Positions 35,502 to 43,893 of a stretch of 64,000 nt of DNA are shown here, piece after piece. This stretch comes from Porphyromonadaceae bacterium FC4. Its GTDB lineage: Bacteria; Bacteroidota; Bacteroidia; Bacteroidales; Porphyromonadaceae. The translations under genes were made by a program, and so were the position numbers. Within the stretch, counting starts at the first letter, position 1; every line of letters begins with the position of its first letter. Location of the stretch: positions 309,944 to 373,943 of the forward strand of contig LT635552.1 in assembly GCA_900120395.1 (NCBI GenBank). Reading direction: 5' to 3'. The notes under the pieces were generated by a model. That model had not been told where the DNA came from. It did not search any database and saw only the letters and a program-made list of their open reading frames with translations.

Positions 35502-36616
35502 TTACGACTCCCCAGTAAGTCACGGAAGAGTTGCTCCCACCGGGTAACTACCGGCTCCATATCAAAGCGCTCTACGCTTCGAGCTGTGTACGCTGCCCGG
35601 GCTTGTCTCAACTTCTTGTCCCGGAGCAGCGCCACCACCTTATGGGCAAAGCGGCTCACCTCACCCGGCGCAACGAGGACTCCCGCTCTGCCGTGATCCA
35701 AAATGATCGGAGCAGCGGCGTAGCTATTGAAGACTACCGGCACGACTCCATGCTGCATGCCCTCTACCAGAGACATGCCCCACCCCTCGTAGTCGCTCAT
35801 CATGAGCAGGAGCTTTGCTCTTTGATAAAAGGTCCGAGGCTTCTGCACCCCCAACACCTCACAGCGCGGGAGCTTGGCACTCTCAAGCAGGCTCCGAAAG
35901 GGTCCGTCGCCCAGCACCGTCAGAGTCCAGTCCGGACACTGTGGCGCCACTTCTCTCCAGATCTGTATGAGTGCGGGGATCCCTTTTTCCTTAGAGAGCC
36001 GCCCGACAAAGAGCACCTTGTTTTCCTTGAGCTCCTCACGGTAGTCCGAGGCAGGATAGGTGTTGGGATTGGGGATGGTCCTCACTTTCTCTACATCGGG
36101 CAGCCCGGTGATTCGGGCGAAGAGCGGACGATAGGGCTCCGCCAGGAGGACAAAGGCATCGCACGCCCCGTACATCTGCCGCCACATCTTTCGCCGCTTC
36201 CACAGACGCACCCGCCGGACAATGGATCCCAGCCATGCGGGACTGACCTGCTTGTGCATGAAGTAGTCCGGTGTCGTGTGGAGCACAAAGACGAGCCTAA
36301 TACCGGTCGCCTTGGCTATACGCTCCAGGAGCCGACCCAGCCTCTTTCGGTAAGCATTGTGGCAGACCATCACCTCCACCTCATGCTGACGGAGGTAGTC
36401 GGTGAGTGCCCGGTAGTTTTCCTCGCCATCGATCTGCTTTGGTGCGGGCAAAAACATCCGATCGAGCCCTTCGGGCGTTTCGTAGACGTTTTTGACAGCC
36501 ACGAGACAGACGGAGTGACCACGTCGGCTCAGCTCTGTAGCCAGCCGCAGTGCGACAGACTCCAGTCCACCCATCACCGTATTGAAGCTGTACCAGTTGA
36601 TAAATGCGATATTCAT
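35498..36616 (-). CDS. GT4-family glycosyltransferase
   Basis: 372 residues with a GT-B fold layout: N-terminal MNIAFINWYSFNTVMGGLESVALRLATELSRRGHSVCLVAV and C-terminal donor-binding half with KENKVLFVGRLSKEKGIPALIQIW and the MMSDYEGWGMSLVEGMQHGVVPVVFNS region, which contains the family EGxxxxxxEGM motif. Likely a glycan assembly enzyme acting with the convergent Caps_synth gene. Its stop codon (TTA on the top strand at 35498-35500) shares two bases with the TAG of that gene. ATG at 36616. Confidence 0.9.
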   Translation of the reverse strand: MNIAFINWYSFNTVMGGLESVALRLATELSRRGHSVCLVAVKNVYETPEGLDRMFLPAPKQIDGEENYRALTDYLRQHEVEVMVCHNAYRKRLGRLLERIAKATGIRLVFVLHTTPDYFMHKQVSPAWLGSIVRRVRLWKRRKMWRQMYGACDAFVLLAEPYRPLFARITGLPDVEKVRTIPNPNTYPASDYREELKENKVLFVGRLSKEKGIPALIQIWREVAPQCPDWTLTVLGDGPFRSLLESAKLPRCEVLGVQKPRTFYQRAKLLLMMSDYEGWGMSLVEGMQHGVVPVVFNSYAAAPIILDHGRAGVLVAPGEVSRFAHKVVALLRDKKLRQARAAYTARSVERFDMEPVVTRWEQLFRDLLGSRN

Positions 36617-36820
36617 GCCTATGACTTCCTAAGGGAATGCATGCAAGGTAATCATTTTCTCAAACAAGTCAGAAGAGTGACCCATGACGGGGTGCAAAAA
36701 TGAGGTCATGCGTCGCAATGTTTTCTAATAATGAGGTGTCCTTGGAAAAGCAGGGGAAGTTTCTGCTGCGATGCCCCGGCCTCGGACAAGAAGGCTCCGA
36801 GGGGTCTCAATGATTTCGTG

Positions 36821-36828
36821 TATATTTG
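36821..36828 (+). promoter_or_regulatory. Candidate -7 box for tsaE
   Basis: TATATTTG, 27 bp before ATG 36855; no clear -33 element. The 240-bp gap before it (36617-36854) holds nothing else I recognise. Confidence 0.38.
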
Positions 36829-36854
36829 TTTGTGAAAATGATTTCGTGCTTTTT

Positions 36855-37343
36855 ATGCAAACCTTAGACATGAAAGAAGAGACAGCCCCTTTTAGTACAG
36901 AATACCGTCTGGATGAGACTGCCGACGTGGCACGCCTGCTGATGGAGCGGTATGGCGACCGTCCGGTATGGGCTCTGGACGCACCGATGGGGGCGGGCAA
37001 GACCACCCTGATCAATGCTCTGTGCGAGCTGCTGGGGATAGAGGAGGTGACGAGCAGCCCCACCTTCGCAATCGTGAACGAGTACCACGCACCCGCAGAG
37101 GGGAGCGTCTACCACATCGACTGCTATCGGCTGGATACCCTCGGGGATGCTTACCGGATCGGTCTGAACGAATACCTCGAGAGTGGTCGGTACTGCTTCG
37201 TGGAGTGGCCGGAGGTGGTGGATGAGCTGCTGCCGGATGATGCGGTGCACCTACGGATCGTCCCCAGTGCGGACGGGCAGAGCCGTACCCTGTACTGTCT
37301 GCCGGAGGCAGAGGAGCACGAATACCTGTACAAACAGTCCTAA
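36855..37343 (+). CDS. tsaE: tRNA threonylcarbamoyladenosine biosynthesis ATPase TsaE
   Basis: 162 residues from ATG 36855 (ATG 36870 is equally possible). Walker A is APMGAGKTTLINALCELLG; SSPTFAIVNEY, YHIDCYRLDTLGDAYRIGLNEYL and CFVEWPEVV are the conserved TsaE segments. It supports t6A37 formation on ANN-decoding tRNAs together with TsaB and TsaD, whose genes are not in this window. It leads a plus-strand run of seven genes up to RNase H. Confidence 0.93.
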   Translation: MQTLDMKEETAPFSTEYRLDETADVARLLMERYGDRPVWALDAPMGAGKTTLINALCELLGIEEVTSSPTFAIVNEYHAPAEGSVYHIDCYRLDTLGDAYRIGLNEYLESGRYCFVEWPEVVDELLPDDAVHLRIVPSADGQSRTLYCLPEAEEHEYLYKQS

Positions 37344-37353
37344 TCCCTCCCCT

Positions 37354-37611
37354 ATGAGTGCACCACTGGTCGTGAAGATAGCGGCGATCCTGATGTTCAT
37401 CCTGCCGGGGCTGATGGCCCTGGTGGCAGGACTGCGGGGGAGCAGGTGGTTTTTTGAGTCGGGGGGCGTGGCTTTTTTCAAAAGACACCTGGGGCTCAAG
37501 TACACCCGTGTGCTCTACGTGGTGCTGGGGCTGCTGCTGATCGCCGGTGGTCTGCTGATACTGCTGGATCCTCTACAGGTGATGGAGGCAGGGGGGACGA
37601 GGATGAGATAA
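37354..37611 (+). CDS. Small two-helix membrane protein, Imm17-like
   Basis: 85 residues. Two hydrophobic helices (about 5-27 and 53-73) separated by GSRWFFESGGVAFFKRHLGLKYTRVLY. The pattern of a short loop with a conserved aromatic/glycine patch followed by YxxLGLLLIxGGLLIL resembles the 'immunity 17' family of Bacteroidota; this is a resemblance from memory, not a search. No polymorphic toxin gene is near, so an immunity role has no local support. It starts 10 bp after tsaE and precedes a large TPR protein by 23 bp, so the three are probably cotranscribed. Confidence 0.65.
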   Translation: MSAPLVVKIAAILMFILPGLMALVAGLRGSRWFFESGGVAFFKRHLGLKYTRVLYVVLGLLLIAGGLLILLDPLQVMEAGGTRMR

Positions 37612-37634
37612 TGGAGCTAAGAACCTAAGATACG

Positions 37635-39815
37635 ATGAACCCCATACCCGGAAAACAGATCTACAGCGACCCGGAGTCTCCGGCGAGCAGTGAGCGCATG
37701 CCGAGGTCCGAGTACGACCGAATGCAGGACCATATCTACCGAAACGAATACATCCCGGTGCTGGGCTTTTTGGCAGAGGAGGCCACCGAGGAGAGCGACC
37801 GGCTCATGGAGCTGCGGGAGACGTACCGGCTACTCCGAGAGTACTATGCCAAGGGCGCCGAGGATCCGGATCGCAGGAACTACACCGCCGACATCGGCAG
37901 GCAGCTGGTCGCCATCCTAAACCGGCGCAGGGAGGAGGAGATGAGGCAGGCAGACCCGACCAACTTTTGGAACACCACCAAGGAAACTCTACGGATACGC
38001 GGTCTGGAGGGGGAGCAGGCACTCGTGGAGGTAGCTCGCGAAGTGGGCAGGCGACCCGACCGGGATGAGGTATACTACCATCTGGTGGAGGACCTTTTTG
38101 ACCTCATATGGACCGGCAATGGTCTGACCGAGCCGCAGGAGAAGGCACTGAGGGTGCTGATCGAGGATGTGTCGCAGCCGAACACGGGAAGAGTGGTGGT
38201 CTCCGCTCTGATGGTGGGAGGACTGCTCTACTTTGATCCCCGAAAGGTGCGGCTCCTCTTCGAAGCCAGCCTGCAGGTGGACAGTCCCATGGTGCAGGGC
38301 GCAGCCGTACCGGCACTCCTACTGGTTGCCCGCATGCAGCAGCGGCTGATAGAAGCGACGCTGCCGACGCTGCAGGAGGAGATTCGGAGGGAGGTGCAGC
38401 ACAACAAAGCACTCAGCAGCGCCATCCTACTGGCGACACTGGAGCTGCACAACAGTTACTGCACCGAGGAGGACCATAAGCTCTTTACCGAACAGATACT
38501 CCCCAAGATCCAAGACCTGATGAGCTCAATGGGGCAGCTGCCCGGTGCCAACCTGGCTGAGCAGATGGAGAACCTCCAGAAGAAAATGATGGAGGATCAA
38601 GACCCGGGCAACCTGGAGGGGATACTGGGGGACTTCATGGGCAAGCTCACCCGGGCGGACTACATGGAGCATGACCTGGAGTACCACAGCGTGTCGATCA
38701 TGGGGCAGGGGCCATTCTTTCGGAAGCCGGTGAACTGGTTCATCCCCTTTGACGAAGGACACCCGGCACTGGATCTGGAGCGAGTGGCAGCGATGAGCGG
38801 CATGAGCAGCATGGTCTTTCAGCAGCGGGAGATCATCTCTACAGACCTCTACTTTTACGCAACACAGCTCGACTGGGCACAGATCCGCCGGCAGTTGCAG
38901 CAGATGGGCGCTCCGATGGATGAAGCACCCCGCCTCGCACGGGCAAAGGATCTGAGGAGTCGGATGAGGGACTTTATATTCGGTGCCTATCGCTTTTACA
39001 CCCTCTTTTCACACAAGGAGTCGTTTGCGAACATCTTTGCCCTCAAGCCGTATGTGCCGGATGGTGCGGTGACGCAGCTGCCCCACCTCTTTACCGAGGA
39101 GGAGTACGACCGTCTGGCTCAGCGCCTGACGAAGCAGAGACACTACACCAACGCCGGCTACACCTATGCCCGTCTGATACAGGAATACGGCGTGGAGAGT
39201 GCGCAGAGCTGGCGCATCCTATCCGTGGCCAACATCAAAGCGCACCGGGACCGCGATGCCCTCAATGCCCTCGATCGGGCGATCGCTCTCGAGGGACCGA
39301 CCGCTGCAACGATCAAGAGCAAAGCAAAGCTGATGAGGGAGTCGAAGACCAACGCCGGGGTCATCGAGATGATCCGCAAAGAGACCGAGTCGATGGAGCT
39401 GACCCAGAGAGAGGACTACGACCTCAGCCGGTACCTGCTGGAGCTGATGCTGGAGGATGGGCTGTATGAAACGGCCGTACCGGTGGCGTACAAGGTGGAC
39501 TATCTGGCTGAGGAAGTCGGTGCGTCCGAAGGAACCCGGCGAACACTCTGCAAGGTCCTCCTACTGGCAGGCAGAGCGGAGGAGGCCCTCGACCACCTCG
39601 AGACGCTCGACGAAGCGGATGGTCTGGCAGGAGTGATCCTCCTGGCTGCGGGACGTCAGCGGGACGGTCTGCACCGCCTGCAGAAGTGGTACGACCGAAC
39701 GGACAGAGATACGACCCGCCTAGAGCGACTCCTGGACAGCCTCAGCCGGTACGACTTCCCGACGTGGGAGCGAGGGCTCATCTACGATGTGATTGTATCC
39801 CATACGTTATCCTAA
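37635..39815 (+). CDS. Large cytoplasmic TPR-repeat protein
   Basis: 726 residues, no signal peptide or membrane helix. Mostly helical; TPR-like repeats are clearest in the C-terminal third (about 495-690: RHYTNAGYTYARLIQEYGVESAQSWRILSVANIKAHRDRDALNALDRAI and following). The N-terminal two-thirds are helical without a named domain. Length and context (after a small Imm17-like protein) match a conserved Bacteroidales gene of unknown function. A scaffold role is the general expectation for TPR proteins. Confidence 0.75.
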   Translation: MNPIPGKQIYSDPESPASSERMPRSEYDRMQDHIYRNEYIPVLGFLAEEATEESDRLMELRETYRLLREYYAKGAEDPDRRNYTADIGRQLVAILNRRREEEMRQADPTNFWNTTKETLRIRGLEGEQALVEVAREVGRRPDRDEVYYHLVEDLFDLIWTGNGLTEPQEKALRVLIEDVSQPNTGRVVVSALMVGGLLYFDPRKVRLLFEASLQVDSPMVQGAAVPALLLVARMQQRLIEATLPTLQEEIRREVQHNKALSSAILLATLELHNSYCTEEDHKLFTEQILPKIQDLMSSMGQLPGANLAEQMENLQKKMMEDQDPGNLEGILGDFMGKLTRADYMEHDLEYHSVSIMGQGPFFRKPVNWFIPFDEGHPALDLERVAAMSGMSSMVFQQREIISTDLYFYATQLDWAQIRRQLQQMGAPMDEAPRLARAKDLRSRMRDFIFGAYRFYTLFSHKESFANIFALKPYVPDGAVTQLPHLFTEEEYDRLAQRLTKQRHYTNAGYTYARLIQEYGVESAQSWRILSVANIKAHRDRDALNALDRAIALEGPTAATIKSKAKLMRESKTNAGVIEMIRKETESMELTQREDYDLSRYLLELMLEDGLYETAVPVAYKVDYLAEEVGASEGTRRTLCKVLLLAGRAEEALDHLETLDEADGLAGVILLAAGRQRDGLHRLQKWYDRTDRDTTRLERLLDSLSRYDFPTWERGLIYDVIVSHTLS

Positions 39816-39824
39816 ACCTCTCTG

Positions 39825-40811
39825 ATGAAGCATACGACCTCTATACTACCACTGCTCCTAGCACTGCTTTTTGCCCTCTCGGGATGTGCCAAAAAGCCGA
39901 CAGAGGAGCTGTCCCTGTCCGTCAACCTAAGCAAGTACCCCGGTGGGACGCTCTACCTCCGAACCTACGGCACCACGCAGATCACTACAGACACGATCCC
40001 ATCCGGGGAGACGTTTCGCCTGCAGTACGAGCGGGACACGGTCGACCTTTTTGTACTCACCGATACACTGGGGCGAACGGTGCTGCCGCTCATCCCCGAC
40101 TCTACTGACCTCTCTCTTTCCTTTGCCCCCGGCCTCAAGCTCCGTGGTGCCAACCACACCCCACACCTGTCGGAGTGGTACCGCCTCACGCATGAGCGAG
40201 ACACCCTGTCCGTGGAGCTGCAGGAGCTCCTACGGGGTGATGCCGGCAATCCCATAGGACTACTGGAGACCCTCGGTACGGTGGAGCGTTTCGGACTGAG
40301 CCCGGACCTCGAGGTGATCTACTACCAGACCCTTAGGGAGCACAATGCTTACCTAAGATTGCTCGGCAGACAGGAGGACATCGGACGTCCCGCAACCTTT
40401 ACCTTTCCACGCTACCTAGCGACCAAGGACAGCAAGGGACGGTCTCGTTCGCTTCCGAGTGTGATCCAAAAAGACTCCATCCTCGTCGCCTGCATCCTCG
40501 ATGGCTCCCGTCTCGCCGAGAGCGACACACTCCTCCTGCAAGCTCTGGACACGCTCACTAATGCGCGCTACTTCGTACTCCCTCTGGCGGACAGTATCCC
40601 TTCATTTTGGGAAAAGCACCTGCCGAAAGGACGCACCTACACGGTACCGGACAGCCTCGGCGCAGCAACCGAAGAGGCGATCCGACTACAGATAGAGACG
40701 CTGCCGACCTACCTGGTGGTCGACTCACTCGGTAGGGTGAACTACAGCGGACACAACCAAGACAGTCTACTGACCTACCTCCAATCACTCCAATCCTCTA
40801 AAGACCAATAA
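39825..40811 (+). CDS. Thioredoxin-fold-like lipoprotein without CxxC
   Basis: 328 residues with lipobox LLFALSGCAKKP. The N-terminal 110 residues are beta-rich like the DUF4369 domain found before thioredoxin domains in Bacteroidota (GGTLYLRTYGTTQITTDTIPSGETFRLQY). The C-terminal part (about 215-320) ends in RLQIETLPTYLVVDSLGRVNYSGHN, which is the thioredoxin cis-proline strand pattern, but the CxxC redox pair is absent, so a disulfide activity is not expected. Probably an outer-membrane-anchored periplasmic protein of unknown role. Ends 5 bp before the ComM-like gene. Confidence 0.68.
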   Translation: MKHTTSILPLLLALLFALSGCAKKPTEELSLSVNLSKYPGGTLYLRTYGTTQITTDTIPSGETFRLQYERDTVDLFVLTDTLGRTVLPLIPDSTDLSLSFAPGLKLRGANHTPHLSEWYRLTHERDTLSVELQELLRGDAGNPIGLLETLGTVERFGLSPDLEVIYYQTLREHNAYLRLLGRQEDIGRPATFTFPRYLATKDSKGRSRSLPSVIQKDSILVACILDGSRLAESDTLLLQALDTLTNARYFVLPLADSIPSFWEKHLPKGRTYTVPDSLGAATEEAIRLQIETLPTYLVVDSLGRVNYSGHNQDSLLTYLQSLQSSKDQ

Positions 40812-40816
40812 CCGAC

Positions 40817-42421
40817 ATGATGGATATCGTAGACAACTCCCCCGGAGGAGACTCCGGGGCTCTCCTCGTCAAAGTGTTCGCCTCAGCTGTCTCCGGCATC
40901 CACGCCACTACAGTGACCATCGAGGCTCAAGCCTCTCAGGGTGCCCGCTTCTCGCTTGTCGGTCTGCCGGATACTGCGGTCAAGGAGAGCCAGATGCGGG
41001 TCCAAGCTGCCATGGAGGAGAATGGCTACAAGTACCAAAGCATGCGGTACATCATCAATATGGCACCCGCCGACATCCGCAAGGAAGGCTCTGCCTACGA
41101 CCTACCACTGGCGGTAGCACTGACCGCTCTAAACGAGAACCTGGACACCTCTACCCTGAGCCGTACTCTGATCATGGGCGAGCTCTCACTGGACGGGAGC
41201 ATCAAGCCGGTACACGGGATCCTGCCAATGGCTATCCAAGCCGCTCGGGAGGGATTTGAGAGCATGATCGTCCCGCACGAAAACGCTCTCGAGGCATCCG
41301 TAGTGGAGGGACTCACCATCTACGGTGCACGTGAGCTGCGAGAGGTGATCGAGTACATCCGTGGCAACACCGGCACACTCTCCCCCATCCACTACCAAGA
41401 GCCGGACCTGACCCCTACCGTGGTGCCCGGCATGCCGGACTTTCGCGACGTTCGCGGACAGGAGGAGGTCAAGCGCGCCATGGAGATAGCCGCTGCCGGC
41501 ATGCACAACATCATCATGGTCGGTCCTCCGGGCAGCGGCAAGTCCATGATGGCAAAGCGTATGCCGACCATCCTGCCACCGTTCACCAAGGAGGAGTCCA
41601 TGGAGACCACGATGATCCACTCGGTTGCCGGCATCCTCCCGCCCAACTCCGGACTCATGCAGGTGCGCCCATTCCGCTCCCCGCATCACAGCACCTCCAA
41701 TGTCGCCCTCGTCGGAGGCGGCAGTTACCCCAAGCCCGGAGAGATCTCACTGGCACACAACGGGGTTCTTTTCCTGGACGAACTGCCGGAGTTTCAGCGC
41801 AACGTCCTGGAGGTTCTTCGCCAGCCACTGGAGGATCGGACCATCACCATCTCCCGAGCACGGAGGACGGTCAGCTACCCGGCGTCTTTCATGCTGGTCG
41901 CCTCCATGAACCCCTGCCCTTGTGGCAACTACAACAACCCCTACAAGCGGTGCAGCTGCACGCCCGGCATGGTCACCTCCTACCTCAGCCGCATCTCCGG
42001 GCCGCTGCTGGACCGTATCGACATCCAGTGCGAAATCACGCCCGTCCCCTTTGACGATCTCGCACAAAAAGAGTCTGCCGAGAGCAGTGCCACCATCCGC
42101 GAGCGGGTGATCCGGGCGCGCCGGATCCAGCAGGAGCGCTTCAGAGACTGCCCCGGCATCCACACCAACGCCCAGATGACTCCGGCGCTCATGAACCGCT
42201 TTGTGCAGGTAGAGCCGGCAGGCATGCAGCAGCTCAAGCTCGCCATGGAGCGTTTTGCGCTATCCGCACGAGCCTACGACCGTATCCTAAAGGTGGCACG
42301 AACCATCGCAGATCTCGACGGTAGCAAGATGGTCCTCGCCCACCACATCGGTGAGGCGATCAACTACCGCAAGATGGACCGCGACTCCTGGGGGCACTAC
42401 GCCGGAGCACCCCTCCCCTAG
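40817..42421 (+). CDS. comM: YifB/ComM-family Mg-chelatase-like AAA+ ATPase
   Basis: 534 residues (a second ATG at 40820 is possible). The N-terminal ChlI-N/Lon-like domain holds SLVGLPDTAVKESQMRVQAA and INMAPADIRKEGSAYDLPLAVALT; the AAA+ core has Walker A VGPPGSGKSMMAKR, Walker B NGVLFLDELPEF, and the characteristic CPCGNYNNPYKRCSCTPGMVTSYLSRISGPLLDRID zinc-finger-like segment. ComM is a branch-migration helicase that widens integration tracts during natural transformation. No other competence genes are in the window. An isolated terminator was not found after it. Confidence 0.93.
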   Translation: MMDIVDNSPGGDSGALLVKVFASAVSGIHATTVTIEAQASQGARFSLVGLPDTAVKESQMRVQAAMEENGYKYQSMRYIINMAPADIRKEGSAYDLPLAVALTALNENLDTSTLSRTLIMGELSLDGSIKPVHGILPMAIQAAREGFESMIVPHENALEASVVEGLTIYGARELREVIEYIRGNTGTLSPIHYQEPDLTPTVVPGMPDFRDVRGQEEVKRAMEIAAAGMHNIIMVGPPGSGKSMMAKRMPTILPPFTKEESMETTMIHSVAGILPPNSGLMQVRPFRSPHHSTSNVALVGGGSYPKPGEISLAHNGVLFLDELPEFQRNVLEVLRQPLEDRTITISRARRTVSYPASFMLVASMNPCPCGNYNNPYKRCSCTPGMVTSYLSRISGPLLDRIDIQCEITPVPFDDLAQKESAESSATIRERVIRARRIQQERFRDCPGIHTNAQMTPALMNRFVQVEPAGMQQLKLAMERFALSARAYDRILKVARTIADLDGSKMVLAHHIGEAINYRKMDRDSWGHYAGAPLP

Positions 42422-42484
42422 CCTCTCGGCGAGAGTCGCACCGGCTTTTCCTTGGCTGACGCAGGGAGCTCAAGGCTTTTTAGG

Positions 42485-42492
42485 TAACTTTG
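42485..42492 (+). promoter_or_regulatory. Candidate -7 box for the thiamine pyrophosphokinase gene
   Basis: TAACTTTG. Its position means a start codon at 42490 cannot be used from this promoter and favours 42511 or 42535. No TPP riboswitch (THI box) is visible between it and the gene. Confidence 0.4.
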
Positions 42493-42534
42493 CAGAAAGT
42501 TTTGAGCAGGATGAGTACCCGAGAGAAGTCCGAA

Positions 42535-43191
42535 ATGCCCCATCATATCAGCATTATGCCACCCTTGGAGACCCTGGTGGTCGCCAATGGTGCCCTACAG
42601 CCCGATGCAGCCGCCTACATCACAGCTGTCGCTCACGTCATCGTCTGCGATGGCGCCCTGCGGCAGTACCTCACCGTCACAGACCGCAAGCCCGACATCA
42701 TCATCGGGGACGGAGACTCCATCGACCAAGCACTGCTGGAGGAGGTGGGGGTGCCCTTTACCCTCATTCCCGAACAGGAGACCAACGACCTCACCAAGGC
42801 GGTCCACGAGTCCCTCCGCCGGGGATGGCGCGACATCCACATCATCGGCGGCACCGGACGGCGCGAAGACCATACCCTCGGAAACATATTCCTCCTGCCC
42901 GACTACTATGCAGAGGGCGCACGAGTGGTGATGCAGACCGAGTACGGAGCCTTCTTCCCCTTCAGCGGGACGGTGACAGTCGAGGGCATGCAGGGGCATG
43001 AAGTGAGCTTTTTTGCGGTCGATCCCATGCCCATGACGGCAGAGGGGGTCGCCTATCCCTTTGCCCGGCGGCGCTTCACCTCCCTCTGGCAGGCTACGCT
43101 CAACCACATCACCTCATCCAGGATGACCGTCACCGCCGAGGGTCGAGCACTGATCTACCTCAGCAAAAGCAAGCGAAAAAGCGATGAGTAA
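42535..43191 (+). CDS. Thiamine pyrophosphokinase
   Basis: 218 residues from ATG 42535 (ATG 42511 is an alternative). LETLVVANGALQP, HVIVCDGALRQYL, PDIIIGDGDSID and EQETNDLTKAVHESLRRG with GGTGRREDHTLGN are the substrate-binding motifs of the family, all intact. It converts thiamine and ATP to thiamine pyrophosphate, which suggests salvage of thiamine. It overlaps the RNase H gene by 8 bp. Confidence 0.9.
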   Translation: MPHHISIMPPLETLVVANGALQPDAAAYITAVAHVIVCDGALRQYLTVTDRKPDIIIGDGDSIDQALLEEVGVPFTLIPEQETNDLTKAVHESLRRGWRDIHIIGGTGRREDHTLGNIFLLPDYYAEGARVVMQTEYGAFFPFSGTVTVEGMQGHEVSFFAVDPMPMTAEGVAYPFARRRFTSLWQATLNHITSSRMTVTAEGRALIYLSKSKRKSDE

Positions 43192-43837
43192 AAAGCCCAA
43201 AACCTACATCGTATGGGAGGGGCGCCAGCCGGGTATCTACCATACTTGGGCGGAGTGCAAAGCACAGACCGACGGAGTGAAGGCACGCTTCAAGTCCTAC
43301 GAGGGTCTCTCCCCTGCGGAAGCTCGCCGCCTTTTCGACGCCGGTCCCCCGCCTTCAGCCCCAAAAGCCGGACGCCCAAAATCTGCCCCCGATACCACCC
43401 CCAAGAAGCGCAGAGGATGGCAGGGGCTGGTGCCTCCGGATGCCTGGACAGTAGATGCGGCGACCTCCGGCAACCCCGGACCCACCGAGTACCGCTGTGT
43501 GGTCGTGGAGACCGGCGACGTCGTCTTTGCCAGTAAGGTCTACCCCCGGGGCACAAACAATCTGGGGGAGTTTCTCGCCATCGTACACGCCCTGGCATAC
43601 ATGAAGCAGGTGGGCTACTACCCCCCGCTCTACTCCGATAGCAAGACGGCACTCAGCTGGGTCCGAAAGAAAGCGTACAAGACTACCCTCGCCAGGACCT
43701 CGGAGACGGACGAACTCTTTCAGCACCTCGACCGGGCCATATACTGGCTCCAAACCAACGACCTAACCCCCTACACCCTGCTGCTCTGGGACACTCCCCT
43801 ACTGGGTGAAATACCCGCCGACTACGGCAGGAAATAA
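43184..43837 (+). CDS. Ribonuclease HI with N-terminal viroplasmin-like domain
   Basis: 217 residues. The first 50 form the RNA/DNA-hybrid-binding viroplasmin domain (YIVWEGRQPGIYHTWAECKAQTDGVKARFKSYEGLSPAEARRLF). A proline/lysine-rich linker follows, then the RNase H fold with its catalytic acids in WTVDAATSGNPGP, NNLGEFLAIVHAL and LYSDSKTALSWV, and a last aspartate in ADYGRK. This two-domain form is common in Bacteroidota. It removes RNA from RNA-DNA hybrids. Confidence 0.9.
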   Translation: MSKKPKTYIVWEGRQPGIYHTWAECKAQTDGVKARFKSYEGLSPAEARRLFDAGPPPSAPKAGRPKSAPDTTPKKRRGWQGLVPPDAWTVDAATSGNPGPTEYRCVVVETGDVVFASKVYPRGTNNLGEFLAIVHALAYMKQVGYYPPLYSDSKTALSWVRKKAYKTTLARTSETDELFQHLDRAIYWLQTNDLTPYTLLLWDTPLLGEIPADYGRK

Positions 43838-43893
43838 GCCCTGACCCGGCACCCAAGCCAACCTATTTTTCTCACCAAACCCTATCGTATAAC

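Noticed and set aside
42422..42534. TPP riboswitch before thiamine pyrophosphokinase
   Set aside because: No THI-box core (CUGAGA...GAUxAU pattern) was found, and the leader after the -7 box is too short.
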